A DNA stretch of 64,000 nt from Heligmosomoides polygyrus polygyrus (Eukaryota; Nematoda; Chromadorea; Rhabditida; Heligmosomidae): assembly GCA_947396885.1 (NCBI GenBank), contig OX377205.1, positions 73,876,969 through 73,940,968 on the forward strand, read 5' to 3'. Both the position numbers and the translations under genes were made by a program. This document shows, in pieces, positions 33,621-44,882 of the stretch; position 1 is the first letter of the stretch; the number at the start of each line of letters is the position of its first letter. The notes under the pieces are model-generated. The model ran no database searches. It was not told where the DNA came from and saw only the letters and a program-made list of their open reading frames with translations.

Positions 33621-34739
33621 CTTCTACCTTGGCTTAAACGCTTGAAGGCCGCACCATGCTTTGGAAATTGAGAAGTTAGGGTACATATGGAGAAAACTCC
33701 CAACGCGGGATGGAAGAGTGGCGAGAGAGGGGCGAACCAATCAGAGTTTCAACTGTGCACCCTCTCCCCTATCCGGTCCTCTATAACTATGGTTCGGTGC
33801 GGTGCCTGAAGGCGCAGGCGCATGTCCCTGCCATCAACGACCACCGTATCAGCTGTTAGGCTTAGGAAGAGGATGACTTCTCACCCGAATTTCCTTACGT
33901 TAGCTGACGCCTTCAAAGCTATCCATCTGGCAGTCTGCTTATGGAATATTTACGGTTACTTGCAGAGAAGCGATTCCCATCCGAAGTAAAAAAAAAAAAT
34001 CACATGACCGCCTGGCTGTCCCTTTCTTCTTCTCCTCGTTGGAAGTCATCCACCCATGACCTGAAATCAGTCATGTTCAGATGGATTCGGGATGGAAAAA
34101 TGTGTTCTGGAAAGAAACCACTGCAACGTCTGATGCTATTGGCTTATTTATTTGCGATCAATAGTTTTTAGACTCCTTTCATGCGCTTTCAGAGTTGCGA
34201 GTTTCTACCTGAATTTTACTATTTGACATGATGCATACTTCTTTGAGCCACATGGCTCGGTGGCAGTGTGTCGAATGTTTATGCTTACATTCTCCAGCGT
34301 TCGGTTCCCCACCCATATGTCATCTTTGCTGTTATTTGGAGTTCTCGTAGTGGTAGAGGGTTTATCAGGGAAGGTTAGACAGTCTCAGATCTGACCAGCT
34401 CTCTACGATGTGGAGTGCGCGACGCATTCTACCGAACTGCAGCCTTGGTGATACGTTTTCCGTGGTCTCTGCGTCTCCGCCATCTGCACGCCTTCGCTCA
34501 AGAACCCTCAGCGGTTCTTTATGCTGTCGTCGCCGGATAATTAGATGGGATTAGAACCTGAGGCGTCGAGCGCAAAGGATCACAGCGTACGAAAAGCACC
34601 ACGGCTTACACCCGCATCAGGGCGAAGGGGAATGCTGAACATAGCGACTTCCAGGTGGGTTTTGGGACTTACCTCAGTGGAAGTACACGCTCTCTGTTGG
34701 AACGGCGGTATAATTTCCGTGGGTTGTTTTAGAAAGGAA
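33621..34739. other. Intronic sequence without recognised features
   Basis: No exon or repeat body recognised. A short SINE-like trace (GTGCGCGACGCATTCTACCG near 34417, minus strand) may be a remnant. Confidence 0.35.
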
Positions 34740-34885
34740 GGGCGCATGGAGCGTAGTAGGAGGAACAGCCGACGGTCGCGTGCGTCCGATTTCAGATTCT
34801 TGGTTCGGACTCCCCGTCCATCTCAACTGATCATTCCTTCCCTTCGGGAACGGAGAATTGTTCCGGTTAGAGTGGGATGGCGTTT
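34740..34885 (+). mobile_element. SINE family A, 5' half
   Basis: GGGCGCATGGAGCGTAGTAG, GCCGACGGTCGCGTGCGTCC and TCTTGGTTCGGACTCCCCGT match the head. The body breaks off after the GAATTG block. Confidence 0.75.
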
Positions 34886-35104
34886 GGTGGGGTAGATCGC
34901 ATTTCTGACACTTGCACCACATTCAGGCTTCTGAAAAAGAGAGCGCCTTGAAACGTGAGGCCATATGGAAAGAAAGGTCTACTGTAAAAAAAACCTCGAG
35001 AGGCACAAAATATATACTGTCGACACCTGAGTTTCTATTCTACAGAATGTAAATGGACAATGCTGAATACACGAGAATAGACTGCTGGGAGATAACTCCA
35101 GTTT

Positions 35105-35600
35105 TTGATACCTGAAAGAACCGGCTTCGGTACCTTTCAAGAGCTTCGAAGAGGTTGTGAAGATGGCGAACAATGTCATCCTGTTCGGATGTACGCTTCA
35201 ATCACCAAGGTACTTCATAAGAATGAATACGCTTCTTACAGCGAGGAACTGATCACAGATACTAGTAGTGAGAGGTTTCACCCCAACAAAGATAGAAATA
35301 TGTTGCTTGTCATCGTCAAAAATTAGGTGGGCCGGTCATGGGATGTTAACATTCACTGAACGAGAGCAGTAAGTATATGGCCTTCTCGAGGTCTGAAAGA
35401 ATCCATAGTTAAGTTGTTGTGACATTCTTTCCTTTCTTGAAGGCTCCATCAGAAAGAAATGATGCTCTTCGTTCCTCTCGATTAAGCAAACCAACTGGTC
35501 CATTATGGCACACATACCTCGACAGCTTTCTGCTCAATTGCGGAGAGGCTCACTGCACTCAGCGCTGCAGTTCTTGTGTTTTTAGCACCGTTTGCCATCT
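35105..35600 (+). pseudogene. Old RTE-type LINE remnant
   Basis: Across several frames it shows VKN then stop then VGRSWDV (from an original [32 protein letters not shown] near 35318). ERNDALRSSRLSKPTGPLWH near 35453-35510 aligns with the NxxxxALRVPRARxxHWxTL block of the RTE copy at 22.1-22.5 kb. Many stops; no TSD found. Confidence 0.6.
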
Positions 35601-35826
35601 CTCAGGCTAATCAACATCGAAGGGCCCTCAGCCGGCGTTTCTCAGCAAATAAATGAAGGCTCGTGCTGTGAGTGGCAGAAGCACGACGGGGTGTTAGGTG
35701 CTCGAGAACGGCGCTGAGAAATTGGCTGTCCATTCAAAAACCCCGGCGCAGGAAATTAATATGTTGTGCAGCTAGTGAAAAGCCTCGTTTTGATCGAAAT
35801 CCAGAGAATAGGTGCTTCTGTTTCAG

Positions 35827-35996
35827 ATCAGAGGGTTGAAAAGATCAGCGAGTGCTTTGTGTACTGGCGAAACGCGGACGGCAGAACGCTGGGAGTGAAC
35901 ACGCTGTCGGCCAAGGATGCCAGTCTGTTCATCAGCCATACGGCCCCGACGACTACACCCATCACCACTATGGTGCAGCACAATGTGATCGCACAG
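35827..35996 (+). CDS. Exon: second half of EVH1/WH1-like domain
   Basis: The acceptor TCTGTTTCAG and phase 1 entry join cleanly to the exon ending at 32621 (GS then D). It reads DQRVEKISECFVYWRNADGR, TLGVNTLSAKDASLFISHTA, then PTTTPITTMVQHNVIAQ. The segment FVYWRNADGRTLGVNTLSAK with DASLF fits the last strands and C-terminal helix of EVH1 (F..W......G..F.s..da..F). A Thr/Pro-rich linker follows. The exon ends at CAG with GCAAGT, a consensus GC donor rather than GT, in phase 0, and joins in frame to 37924. A SINE-free but repeat-B-bearing intron follows. Confidence 0.75.
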
Positions 35997-36104
35997 GCAA
36001 GTCTTGCTTTACTCGCTTCAATCAGAACGAGAATCGAATTAAGGAGTTATCAGGAGCATGTAGTTCGAAGAATGTCAGCTGTCCCAACGATCTTTTGTTA
36101 CGAT

Positions 36105-36230
36105 CAAAAGTTTTGTTACTATGAAAACTCTAGCGGTAGGCGGGATTCGAACCCTCACATCCTGCTGACTGAGAGGGAATGCTTTACGCCATTGCACCAC
36201 CAGCGCCGCTTGATCAAACGCACATCCAGT
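36105..36230 (-). repeat. Repeat family B, minus strand
   Basis: The minus strand reads GGCGCTGGTGGTGCAATGGC, GTAAAGCATTCCCTCTCAGT, then GGGTTCGAATCCCGCCTACC and the TAGAGTTTTCATAG tail. It abuts a plus-strand copy head to head (36232). Confidence 0.75.
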
Positions 36231-36231
36231 A

Positions 36232-36400
36232 CCGGTGATGCAATGGCGTAGAACATTCCCTCTCGTTCAGCAGGATGTGCGGGTACCTCCGGGCACTAGA
36301 GTTCCTCCGGGCACTAGAGTTTTGATCCCTACAAAACAACATTTTAGAAGCTTACAACCTCGGTTCCAGTTACTTGAGGCTTAAAGGAACTGATGTAAAT
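36232..36400 (+). repeat. Repeat family B, plus strand, with 18-bp tandem duplication
   Basis: ACCGGTGATGCAATGGCGTA, then GAACATTCCCTCTCGTTCAG, then the tail TTTGATCCCTACAAAACAAC and CAGTTACTTGAGGCTTAAAG. The B box itself is replaced by two perfect copies of CCTCCGGGCACTAGAGTT (36286-36303 and 36304-36321). Confidence 0.7.
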
Positions 36401-36774
36401 CATTCAGAGAATGATTTTTATACGTTTTTTGTTATACTTTTAGTAGTAAAAAAGGATTGTCGAAAGGTGTACCGAAATGACTCGAAGACATACATAGGGT
36501 AACTACAATTTGAAGACTTTTAAAGGCTAATGCAAATAAATGGATGGCATGCTTCGCAATATCCTTTAGTCTTCCATTCGCAAACAAGTGTGTACTATGT
36601 TTCAGACGTCTGTGCTTTCAGGAAAGTTTTCTTGGAATTGATCGAGAGTAACTTCTCCAGCACGTCATTGTCTATTTTTATAAAATTTTGTACACAACAT
36701 CGACACACTAGAAAGCATAAAAGCAGAAGCGGAATAAGCGCCTGCTTTCGCATTCACCCTGCATTAATCCATCA

Positions 36775-36797
36775 AATAATAATAATAATAATAATAA
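36775..36797. repeat. AAT microsatellite
   Basis: Seven to eight tandem AAT/ATA units. Confidence 0.9.
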
Positions 36798-36804
36798 AGT
36801 TGGA

Positions 36805-36910
36805 ACTCCACCCAGGTCAAACAAGCCTACCATCCGTTCATGGTCGCTGATATGACATCAGACATGTTTGGAAAAATGGAAAACCTTCATGTTTATCGGC
36901 CTACCCCTTC
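36805..36910 (+). mobile_element. SINE family A, internal fragment
   Basis: CCACCCAGGTCAAACAAGCC, TACCATCCGTTCATGGTCGC and CAGACATGTTTGG match the central body only. Confidence 0.55.
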
Positions 36911-36949
36911 ATGTCATGGGTTTAAAGAAAGCAAGTATTCAATCTGGGC

Positions 36950-37245
36950 GTGTGTAGCACAGTCGGAGGAGGTGCCAGTTGTCGAGTGCACCCAATATCA
37001 GACTCGTGGTTCGGATTTCCTATCTAGACCAATCTCGTTCAGGTCTTCCATCATTTCGGAGGGGTTGGTGGATTGCTACCAGACTTGTCTGCGAAGGATA
37101 AAGCATTGACTTGTTCGTCGGCTGGCCACCGCAAGCCACTGTATGGCCAAATATGGATTCAAATTCTATCCACGACATCCCATAGATGAAGAATGTGCAT
37201 CGCATCCTAAAGGGATTGAATAACGCCGTTCTTTATCCTTATCCT
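36950..37245 (+). mobile_element. SINE family A, full length
   Basis: GGGCGTGTGTAGCACAGTCG, CTCGTGGTTCGGATTTCC, GGTTGGTGGATTGCTACCAG, GTCGGCTGGCCACCGCAAGC and the GCCGTTCTTTATCCTTATCC tail. A short extra segment (CGTTCAGGTCTTCC) sits in the middle. Confidence 0.85.
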
Positions 37246-37923
37246 TTAAGAAATCAATTTGCTTCCACGGTATCCAGTAGTAGGAGCATGTTTGCTTCGT
37301 CCGAAGTTGATTTGTCGAGATTTTCCTTACCCTTATTAATTATCCTACCACTCTTCTTGTAGTAGAATGTTTCAATACAATTTTGAACGAAAATTCCCGC
37401 TAATGTTAGCTGCTGGTAGTCAATTTTATTTTAAAAGAGCAAACGCTTTTTGTTGAAAGTATCATCCGTAGTTCTTCGCGCTACTGCAAAGTACAATACG
37501 TAGTTGGTTCTTATTCCCTGCCTATTGCAATACTGTGAAGAGTATGTTCAAAACAATTTTTTTCAAATAAAAAATTTCGGAGTTCATTTTTATTTTGTTT
37601 ATGCATCCTACGATGCGCTTTTAATCACGATAATTAAACGCTAACAATACAGAAAATAAATAATAACGGTTGGAGGTAAGTAATCGAGAAAAGCAGAAAA
37701 CTTAAGGTAATCATAGTTGACACACGTTTGATGGTTTCCTGTTCCTTCGTATTTTTGTGAAAAAACGCTTTTATTTACACTAGACTTTGAAAACTGCAAA
37801 GCACAATTGACGGCCACTTTTATATGCAAAATCTCCTCATTACGTAATATTAAAGATACTTGTCTCTTCACTTGTTAATCTCCACTGGTTACTATTTACC
37901 TCACCTACCTTCCCGTATTCCAG

Positions 37924-37992
37924 GTTGCGGTGATAGCGTCGTGGGATGGAGAACGGATTCAGCGACCGACCAGAAGGCGGGAAGCGACCATG
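37924..37992 (+). CDS. Exon of the EVH1-like gene (basic segment)
   Basis: Between acceptor CGTATTCCAG and donor ATG then GTGAGA, 69 bases in phase 0 at both ends read VAVIASWDGERIQRPTRRRE and ATM. The sequence VAVIASWDGERI is strand-like and the RPTRRRE stretch is basic. It is followed by a 67-bp intron, the only short intron in the model and typical of nematode introns. It joins in frame on both sides. Confidence 0.65.
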
Positions 37993-38059
37993 GTGAGACA
38001 GCGAACTTCCGATCACCGGTCACACAGCACCTGGTACATCTAATCTGCTACGAGTTCAG

Positions 38060-38122
38060 GCTTCGATCAATCCGGTCAGCATGGTGTTCCACTTCAATCA
38101 CGGCCTCATCAACATCGACCTG
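38060..38122 (+). CDS. Exon of the EVH1-like gene
   Basis: Acceptor TACGAGTTCAG, donor CTG then GTACGG; 63 bases, phase 0 at both ends, reading ASINPVSMVFHFNHGLINID and L. Together with the next exon this looks like strands of a second PH-like domain (MVFHF, LINIDLLECFVAT). The family is not identified. Confidence 0.65.
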
Positions 38123-38554
38123 GTACGGTACAATTCAGTATTTATGCAGGTCCACATGAACAAACTGAAAGAGATATTTAGACGTCATGCCACTTTTTTC
38201 GCTGACTTTTCCAGGTAGTTCTGGGTTAAGGCCGGTGCCGGAGGGCTGAAGGGGTGGAGGTTCAAAACGACCCTCGAAAAATAAAAGGATACTTGCTCCA
38301 TGATCTCTCGCATGAGCGTAGTATCTAATCTTGGAATAATGAATGCTTTCTTGCCGATGGTCATCTCGTCTTCACCAGTACTCATTCGGCTATATCCGTG
38401 CTCTTCTCGACTTCAAGTCTCTTCTTTCTGCTGCTGCCTGGCTGCTGCTATAATTGGTATTTACTCGCCTACATTTTTCCATCTTTCTGAAGGTGGTGTT
38501 AGGAATATCGGTTCAGGTCTTAGTTGTCATGAAATTACAGAATACCTGCCAGTA

Positions 38555-38841
38555 AAGGATAATAAGGATAAAGGACGGCGTTAGTCAATCCCTTCTGGGA
38601 TGCGCCAGCGCATTCTACTTCTACGGGATGTCGTGGAGGCGTGTTGAATGCGTATTTGGCCATATAATGACTTGTGGTGGCCAGCCAGTGTTTTTTCCTT
38701 CCCAGACAATCAATTCCCGATCAATTCACCGACCCTGGAGGAATGGAAGGCTCGGTTAGCCTGGACGGGAAATCCGAACCAGCAACCTGGTATCGGGTGC
38801 ACGCGGCAGTGGCGCCTCCTCCGACTGCGCTACACGCGCCC
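38555..38841 (-). mobile_element. SINE family A, subfamily with diagnostic deletion, minus strand, with target-site duplication
   Basis: Full-length minus-strand copy. ACCTGCCAGTA lies on both sides (38544-38554 and 38842-38852), an 11-bp target-site duplication. It carries AATTGATCGGGAATTGATTG in place of the common AATTGGTACCAGACTTG, and AAACACTGGCTGGCC in which the usual GACTTGTTCATC is deleted. The copy at 47158-47450 shares both changes. Confidence 0.93.
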
Positions 38842-39354
38842 ACCTGCCAGTATTTTCGATAAAAACATATAGTCTATCTCAAAAACGTCATCATCGGCTG
38901 CGACGTCTTCCTGGGCGAGAACAAAGGGTAGCGTAGGGACCTACCAGTTAGAGATTCTGAGAGACCATTCAGGAGATTTGTGACTGCCCGGTGCATTACT
39001 TGCTTCCGCCCCTGGACACATTCAGGGAGATTTCTAGCATAGTATCAAAAACTTTGGCCATTTGGTTCACGGACTTAATTGTCAGGCTCAGACATTTGGT
39101 TCATGGACCTGACCGATCAGTCAATGGTCCGAAGCTGTCGTCTGAGGGACTATGAATGAATGAATGAACGCCTCCAAGTCAGAATCCCACTTAGTCAAGA
39201 CAGCGGTAACATTGTTTCTCGGTGTCGGAAGACAGCTCTATTTCGTTTCAACATAAGAGCTTATATCCTACATCCCCTAGCGAATGACTTTGTCGGTATG
39301 GATAATGCTTTAACACATTTGCTTTAGCCTGGAACGGCTGGTAGAGAGGCTATA

Positions 39355-39430
39355 TGTTGTTGCAGGATGTTTTGCTGCGATCAAAACTCTTGCGCCAGGC
39401 GGGACTCGAACCCGCATCTTCTGCTTTCTG
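39355..39430 (-). repeat. Repeat family B, minus strand, partial
   Basis: The minus strand shows GCGGGTTCGAGTCCCGCCTG, then GCGCAAGAGTTTTGATCGCA and GCAAAACATCC. The A-box half is lost. Confidence 0.65.
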
Positions 39431-40598
39431 GGCAGCGATGTTCGTATGGATAATATCTGCTGGTTGTCAAAACCAGATCACTGTGACTCCATGTCGGGGC
39501 GCAAAATCACATGTTCTCCTGCCAAGGTGTTGTATCCAGTAGGGCAGTTTTTGTACATTGCGATCTGTTGAGACTATCTTCTAATCGGGCATTCTGCCTT
39601 TCGTGATTGAGAAGCTTTTTAGAATAAAACAACAAAATTGTGTTTCAAGCACGATGTATTTATTTATTTACTTATTTCATATTTTTTATTTTTCATTTAA
39701 GCCAACAACAAAACAACAAACCCTAAATCCGAAAAACATGACAACTCTACGACTGGCTGTATAATAAGGAATGAGGAATATTATATCAGAAACAAATCTT
39801 CCGCTAGTTGAGAAGAGCCCGTGATTTAGATTCATATATACCAGCATAGCTCATCATTGCGAAAAAAAAAATTTAGTCCATGTATTCAGTATTGCTCACT
39901 GCGTACGCATTGCAAACTCTGTGTGCTTATCAAACCATTGATGCCATTGCAGTCATTTCCATATGAAAATTTGAGAAGACGTATTACCTTTCTTACTCAT
40001 ACCTAGCCAAACTACGATTTCACTGTGTCCGAACGAATTGTTGGAGGGCAAATGAGAGCTATTCGTAAAAATATTGCACGGAAAGGAGCGCATTGCAAAA
40101 CCAGTGTGGTTTGTATGAAATTCATTGGTTTCGTGCCACTCTCGAGCAACATTCTAGGTTGCTCACCCCTAAGCGTGAGGATATCGCTTTTCGAAATTAG
40201 GCAACGCAGTGCTTCTTTCAGTTAAGCCTTTGTTGCTTCTGTAACTACAGACCGGTTGGCTATAAAACCGCAACAATTAGTAGAGTGCTAAAAAATATTT
40301 TCGAAATGTGTTTTTGATGTCTTATTGCTTTTACCATCTAGCTCGTCATTCGGTGCACAGTAAAGTGCATCAAACCACGGAGAACATCGAAGGAGATGGC
40401 TTGACGTATCGAGAAGTAACTATGGGAGACAACCGGACAACTTTCTTTCGAGGTCCTGATTATTCAAAAAGAGGAGAATAGGCTTTTGCAGTTTGGTGAA
40501 AGCAGCTAACATTGACCTGAAACTACCTTTGTTGTGCTTTGGATGAGACATGTAGAACTTATGGCTAGTAAATCTAACTGTAATGGTTTTTTTTTCAG
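39431..40598. other. Intronic sequence, no recognised feature
   Basis: TTTA microsatellite at about 39657-39680, otherwise AT-rich sequence without repeat or exon signal. Confidence 0.35.
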
Positions 40599-40709
40599 CT
40601 CGAATGCTTCGTGGCGACTACAGATAAGCCAAATGTGCTGCATCTTTCATACGCGAGCAACATCTACGAGTTCGAGTTTGTCGGAGAAGCCAGTCGATTT
40701 GTCAACCAG
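40599..40709 (+). CDS. Exon of the EVH1-like gene (PH-like C-terminal strands)
   Basis: A long pyrimidine run and acceptor TTTTTTTTCAG precede 111 bases in phase 0 at both ends; the donor is CAG then GTCAAG. It reads LECFVATTDKPNVLHLSYAS and NIYEFEFVGEASRFVNQ. The run of hydrophobic strands ending in EFEF, then a helix start GEASRFVNQ, is the usual close of a PH-type fold. Family not identified. Confidence 0.72.
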
Positions 40710-41037
40710 GTCAAGCTTCTTTCTTTCGAAAACGTTATCTACTTTAACATTTCAATGCATAAAAGAAGCAAAGTTGTGTTCTTATTCTACAGTAGTGGGG
40801 AGCCTTCGTTACTTATCTCTGGAAGTGCTTGTGCTTTCTGCATGTCACACTCAAGAGCTCCTGGAATAGAGTTAAGCCATTCGGGCTGTAGCATTTTAGC
40901 GTTGGGCGACATTCATGAAGCATCCTGAAGGCCCATATAGGCTATTAAATACTTAGGCGCACTAAATGCCCCAAAAGTAAACTCTTTATTTTTATTTTTA
41001 CGACAGGCTGACAAGCACCGATAGATAAAGATAATGA

Positions 41038-41105
41038 ATGACGCGGACCCGGAATTGAACACGGATTAGCGACGGAACTTCCTACCAACTGCTAAATATA
41101 TCGTT
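41038..41105 (-). repeat. tRNA-like segment, minus strand
   Basis: The minus strand reads TATTTAGCAGTTGGTAGGAA (A box) and, about 40 bases on, GTGTTCAATTCCGGGTCCGC (B box). The arms pair imperfectly, so a pseudo-tRNA or tRNA-derived repeat is likely. Confidence 0.4.
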
Positions 41106-41114
41106 TTTGTATAG

Positions 41115-41365
41115 CTCGTAGTAGGCAGTCGCCGTCTCTAACATCCGAATAAGGTTTTAAAGTTCGGTTCCGACAAGGCTAATCAAATCTTTCATCCAGT
41201 GAGGGTCCCTGAATTGGTATAGACTTATTTGGCGAGAAGAAACGGTCATCGGCTGATGACCGTTCTTTACTGCATACGTCAATCATGGACTCAAATTAGC
41301 TTCATGTACCGTGTAGTAGTAAACTCTGTGGCGCATCCCAACTGAGTTTGTTAACAACAACCAGT
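41115..41365 (+). mobile_element. SINE family A, strongly diverged
   Basis: AGTTCGGTTCCGACAAGG, TCATCCAGTGAGGGTCCCTG, AATTGGTATAGACTTATTTG and GTGGCGCATCCCAACTGAG are in family order. Confidence 0.55.
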
Positions 41366-42166
41366 ACTCGCCAAGGATTCAAGTACATAATGCTAGAATA
41401 TTTCGAGCATTATTTTTGTAGTCAGCCGTACTGAAAGTCCATTTTAATTCAAATATTCCAATGTAGCATGTAAATCAGCCGACGAGAGGCTGAGTTAAGC
41501 GCTCTAGTCTATTCTGGTTCAACACCACGTCTACCCCTGAATTGCCTCCCTTTTTCTAGCACTGGTAACTAAACTTCCTGGACGAAAATGAACTTTCATA
41601 CCTGCCCACTGGTTGGCCTCTGAAACTCACTGCACAGACACTCTGAGTTGAAAAGAACAAGTTCATCACCTTTTGAAAGCCGCAGTAAAGGTGAAAGCAC
41701 AACGAGAAGCCACTCCACTGTCATGGGAATTCATCCTCTTCTTCTTTTCTTCGTCTAATTAGAAGTGAACTTTTAATGCTCAGTGATAGAGAAACGTATC
41801 CGATAGTTTCATGGCTTTTGACTACATAACTGATACAACTTTAAAAAGAGCAAAAAATAAATGAATCAACAGGCAAGAAGTAGCTCGTGCAAGACTAATT
41901 TTTCTCCACATTTTCCTGCCACTGCCTTAGTCGCATCTACAGCAGTAGAGGAGTCAGGGAGCCGTCGTCGGCGTTTTCCAATGTCCAGAATGGGGGATTC
42001 GTTAATTTTTCATGACCAGACGCTTTCTGCGCTGCGATTCGATTTGCCTCCCGACGCCTATGCGCGTACTGACTGAAAGGGGACGGAGCGCCATCTGACG
42101 TCATCTGACGGGAAAGGGGTCGACGACGCGTTCAGTCGGATGGATTTGATGAATTTGAAAGTTCAG

Positions 42167-42271
42167 GTGCTGAACATGTCGTCATTGCTGCTCGCCAGAA
42201 CCACCAGCAACGAGGTGGCCGTTTCGTTCCTCAACAGGCAACGTCAGAAGCAGTCGGAGCGACTCACTCAG
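42167..42271 (+). CDS. Exon of the EVH1-like gene (helical)
   Basis: Acceptor TTGAAAGTTCAG and donor CAG then GTCAGT enclose 105 bases, phase 0 at both ends, reading VLNMSSLLLARTTSNEVAVS and FLNRQRQKQSERLTQ. It continues the helix begun in the preceding exon and ends in a basic, glutamine-rich stretch. Confidence 0.72.
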
Positions 42272-42919
42272 GTCAGTTGTCCTGAAGTAGTTGGCCTGTC
42301 TGAACAGCCTTCGCTTTCGGTCGCCTTGGCTGACGTGTACAGGTTCCTTACTAGTGCAAGAGCGCTGCTAAACATTCTCTCCCAGACGGATTTGATGACC
42401 ACAAGGGCGTTGTCTCTAAATCCATATTTTGTTGCTTTGTTGTTGGCTTAAATGAAATAAAATAAAGTAAAAATCTCAAGTGACTTGTACACGTTAAGTG
42501 TTTTATCCGATCATTAGAATTGCTTTATTGAAGTAAGTGTTAAAATAACGAATGTTCAAGAAGTAATTGGATCGCTTCACCGCTTTTCCTCAGGCGAACC
42601 ACATTGTTGTTCTGTGCGTTTCAAAACTATGAATCCAATCCAAATTTGACAGTCCTACTTTTTACGCTTGTCTTCACGAAACGGCGTTTGCCGCATTCAG
42701 TTCCTCGTGGTCGGAAATAGCTACGTCACTCTTTCCAGAAAAATGCTTCATCTCTAACAAACAGTCTTTGAAATTTTTTGTTTCGCACGATTTGTCAACC
42801 GGGCGTCCTTGAGGGCTTGGATCTGAACTTGCGCTTCAAAAAACAGCGTACATACTTCCACGGACTGGTATAGTGACTATTTTGAGGAGCAGTTCTCACT
42901 GGCTATTTATACAATACTG

Positions 42920-43400
42920 GACATGCCGCCCTATCCAACAAGTACAAGCGGCGCAAAACCGCGCCGGAAAGCGCCGTTTTCCGCTCGCAACGCGTCGCGT
43001 CGGAGGCAAATCGTGTTAAGGCGCGGTATCCTCAACTTTTGGACGTTAGGCGTTTGGAAGGAGCCTATCCATGTGTTTGGACGAGCATGGCCTACTGTTG
43101 GAACTAACTGCCGGCATGGCTCGCGCTGTGAACAATGCATACGGGTCCGGCAGAATCAATCGATACGGTGCGACCGCTCACAGAGTAACGTTAGACTGGT
43201 GGGAGGAGCCTGTCCATGCATTTGGAAGAGCATGGCCTACTGTTTGGAACTAACTGCCGGCATGGTTCGCGCTGTGAAAAACGCATATGGGCCCGGCAGA
43301 ATCAATCGAGTAGGCGCGACCGCCTGCAGAGTGACGTTACGCTGATGGAACGAGCCTATACACGAGCATGGCCTACTGTTGGGATTAACTAACGGCCTAT
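42920..43400 (+). repeat. Tandem repeat of about 145 bp with GC-rich leader
   Basis: GAGCCTATCCATG at 43061, GAGCCTGTCCATG at 43206 and GAGCCTATACACG at 43352 start successive units; 2.3 units are present. Each has GAGCATGGCCTACTGTT, GAACTAACTGCCGGCATGG, then GCGCTGTGAACAATGCATAC and AGAATCAATCGA. The last two blocks match the tandem blocks inside the palindromic elements at 49.3-52.9 and 62.0-64.0 kb. The leader (42922-43020) is CpG-rich like the termini of those elements. Likely a diverged relative. Confidence 0.7.
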
Positions 43401-44869
43401 ATAACTACGTATATAGCATGATTCTTCGGCCAGAAAGTGAACAAAGTTTGAAGAGGACCGTAAGCAGGTTCGATATTTTGGGGTGGATACATACTTTCGA
43501 AGAATAAACAACAAATTTCAAAGACGTCCCGGTTTTACTAGAGATGAAGCTCTTTCTGGGAAGAGTGACATAGCTATTTTCGAAAGCGAGGAATCGAAGG
43601 CGGCTAACATCGTTTCGTAAAAACTAGCGCGAAGCGTGGAACTGTCTAATTAAGGGTGGAATACATACTTTTGAAACGCACTATACCATCTCTCCGCTGG
43701 CTTATCGGCGAAGGCGGATATCTGTAAGGTTAGCTTCAGGAATAGGTTGATTTTTCTCCCACCAGTACCCTCTTCCAAGCCTTTTGCTGGGGTCACTCCG
43801 GTTTAATTCCCACACGCTTTTATACCGGAAGTTTTCGAGGCTCACCGCCAGAACTCTACAGAATGCTCCTGTCCTCCTACTAGGCTCTTATTATGAATAC
43901 ATGCATAGAACAGCAGAAAAGCGTCTGTGGAGCATTTAGAAAATTGTTTGTATTCGAAAGAAATATCTCAGATTCGGTACGTCTGGTACAAACTAAGAGA
44001 CGACTGGATGTGGAGGTGCTGCCCCCCCCCTCACTCAATGCAGCGCACGTGTTGGAGACAGCAGTTAGTGGTCCACGATTTTCGGGAGTTTATAGTCGAC
44101 GATAGCTTGCAAACGGCTTTGATCAAATAAGGCCATGACGCCGATAAGCCCTGGTTTATGCACTGCGACTGGTCACTCTCCGGAACCTTCTGCCACATTT
44201 TGGAGTAAGGTTGTCTTGAGGTTGTCCCTCCAACAATCTGAACAGAAGGAATAAAAAAGCGGTCAGTGGCAGAGATATTGGATAGAGATGGTCAGAGGTA
44301 TTAAGAGTAGGGATAAGGGGTAGATATGAATGCTTCACTGAGCGTATTTCAACCCCTTATACTCCGCATACCCGCCGGTTTAAGGTTTAATCGGTGATGA
44401 ATGTGACCCCAGTATTTTCCTCAATCCAGTAGCCAACAACTTACGGTTTTTATTTATTAGTACACTTCTAAGTGCAGTTCAAGTTTCTGGAATCGACCTT
44501 CATCACCACGTGACATTAGGTAACATGCGCAGGGTAGGGTAAGTCTGCTAGCTTTGAATATGCGAAAGGGTCGCCTACCAGGGCAACCCACAAGGCCATC
44601 CCACTTAGCCCAACTCACTTCTCCATGTTCCGGTTCCGACTCTTTTTTCGCACAGATATTTCTACCCGAGTAAGGCATGAAATGAAGTAAGTGAACCGTC
44701 GCAGAAGGCCAAAAACGCTCCTCACCAGAGGTTTTTGACCTTCAGTGACGGTCCAAAGCGTTCAAACCCAAGGTCTAAGTTTAAATCAGGAAGTCCACTC
44801 AGAGCACGTTTCCGTTTAAAACCCTTCGATCATTTCGACAACAACTCTGTCATTCGAACGCACGCATGA
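43401..44869. other. Intronic sequence; two copies of a short motif
   Basis: GGGTGGATACATACTTTCGA near 43481 and GGGTGGAATACATACTTTTG near 43656 are a related pair about 175 bases apart. Otherwise no gene or known repeat was recognised. Confidence 0.4.
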
Positions 44870-44882
44870 ATGAGCCGATCAG

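Noticed and set aside
36530..36850. 106-codon frame
   Set aside because: Runs through the AAT microsatellite and into a SINE fragment.
43061..43400. CRISPR-like array
   Set aside because: Units of about 145 bp are continuous tandem repeats without unique spacers, in a eukaryotic context.
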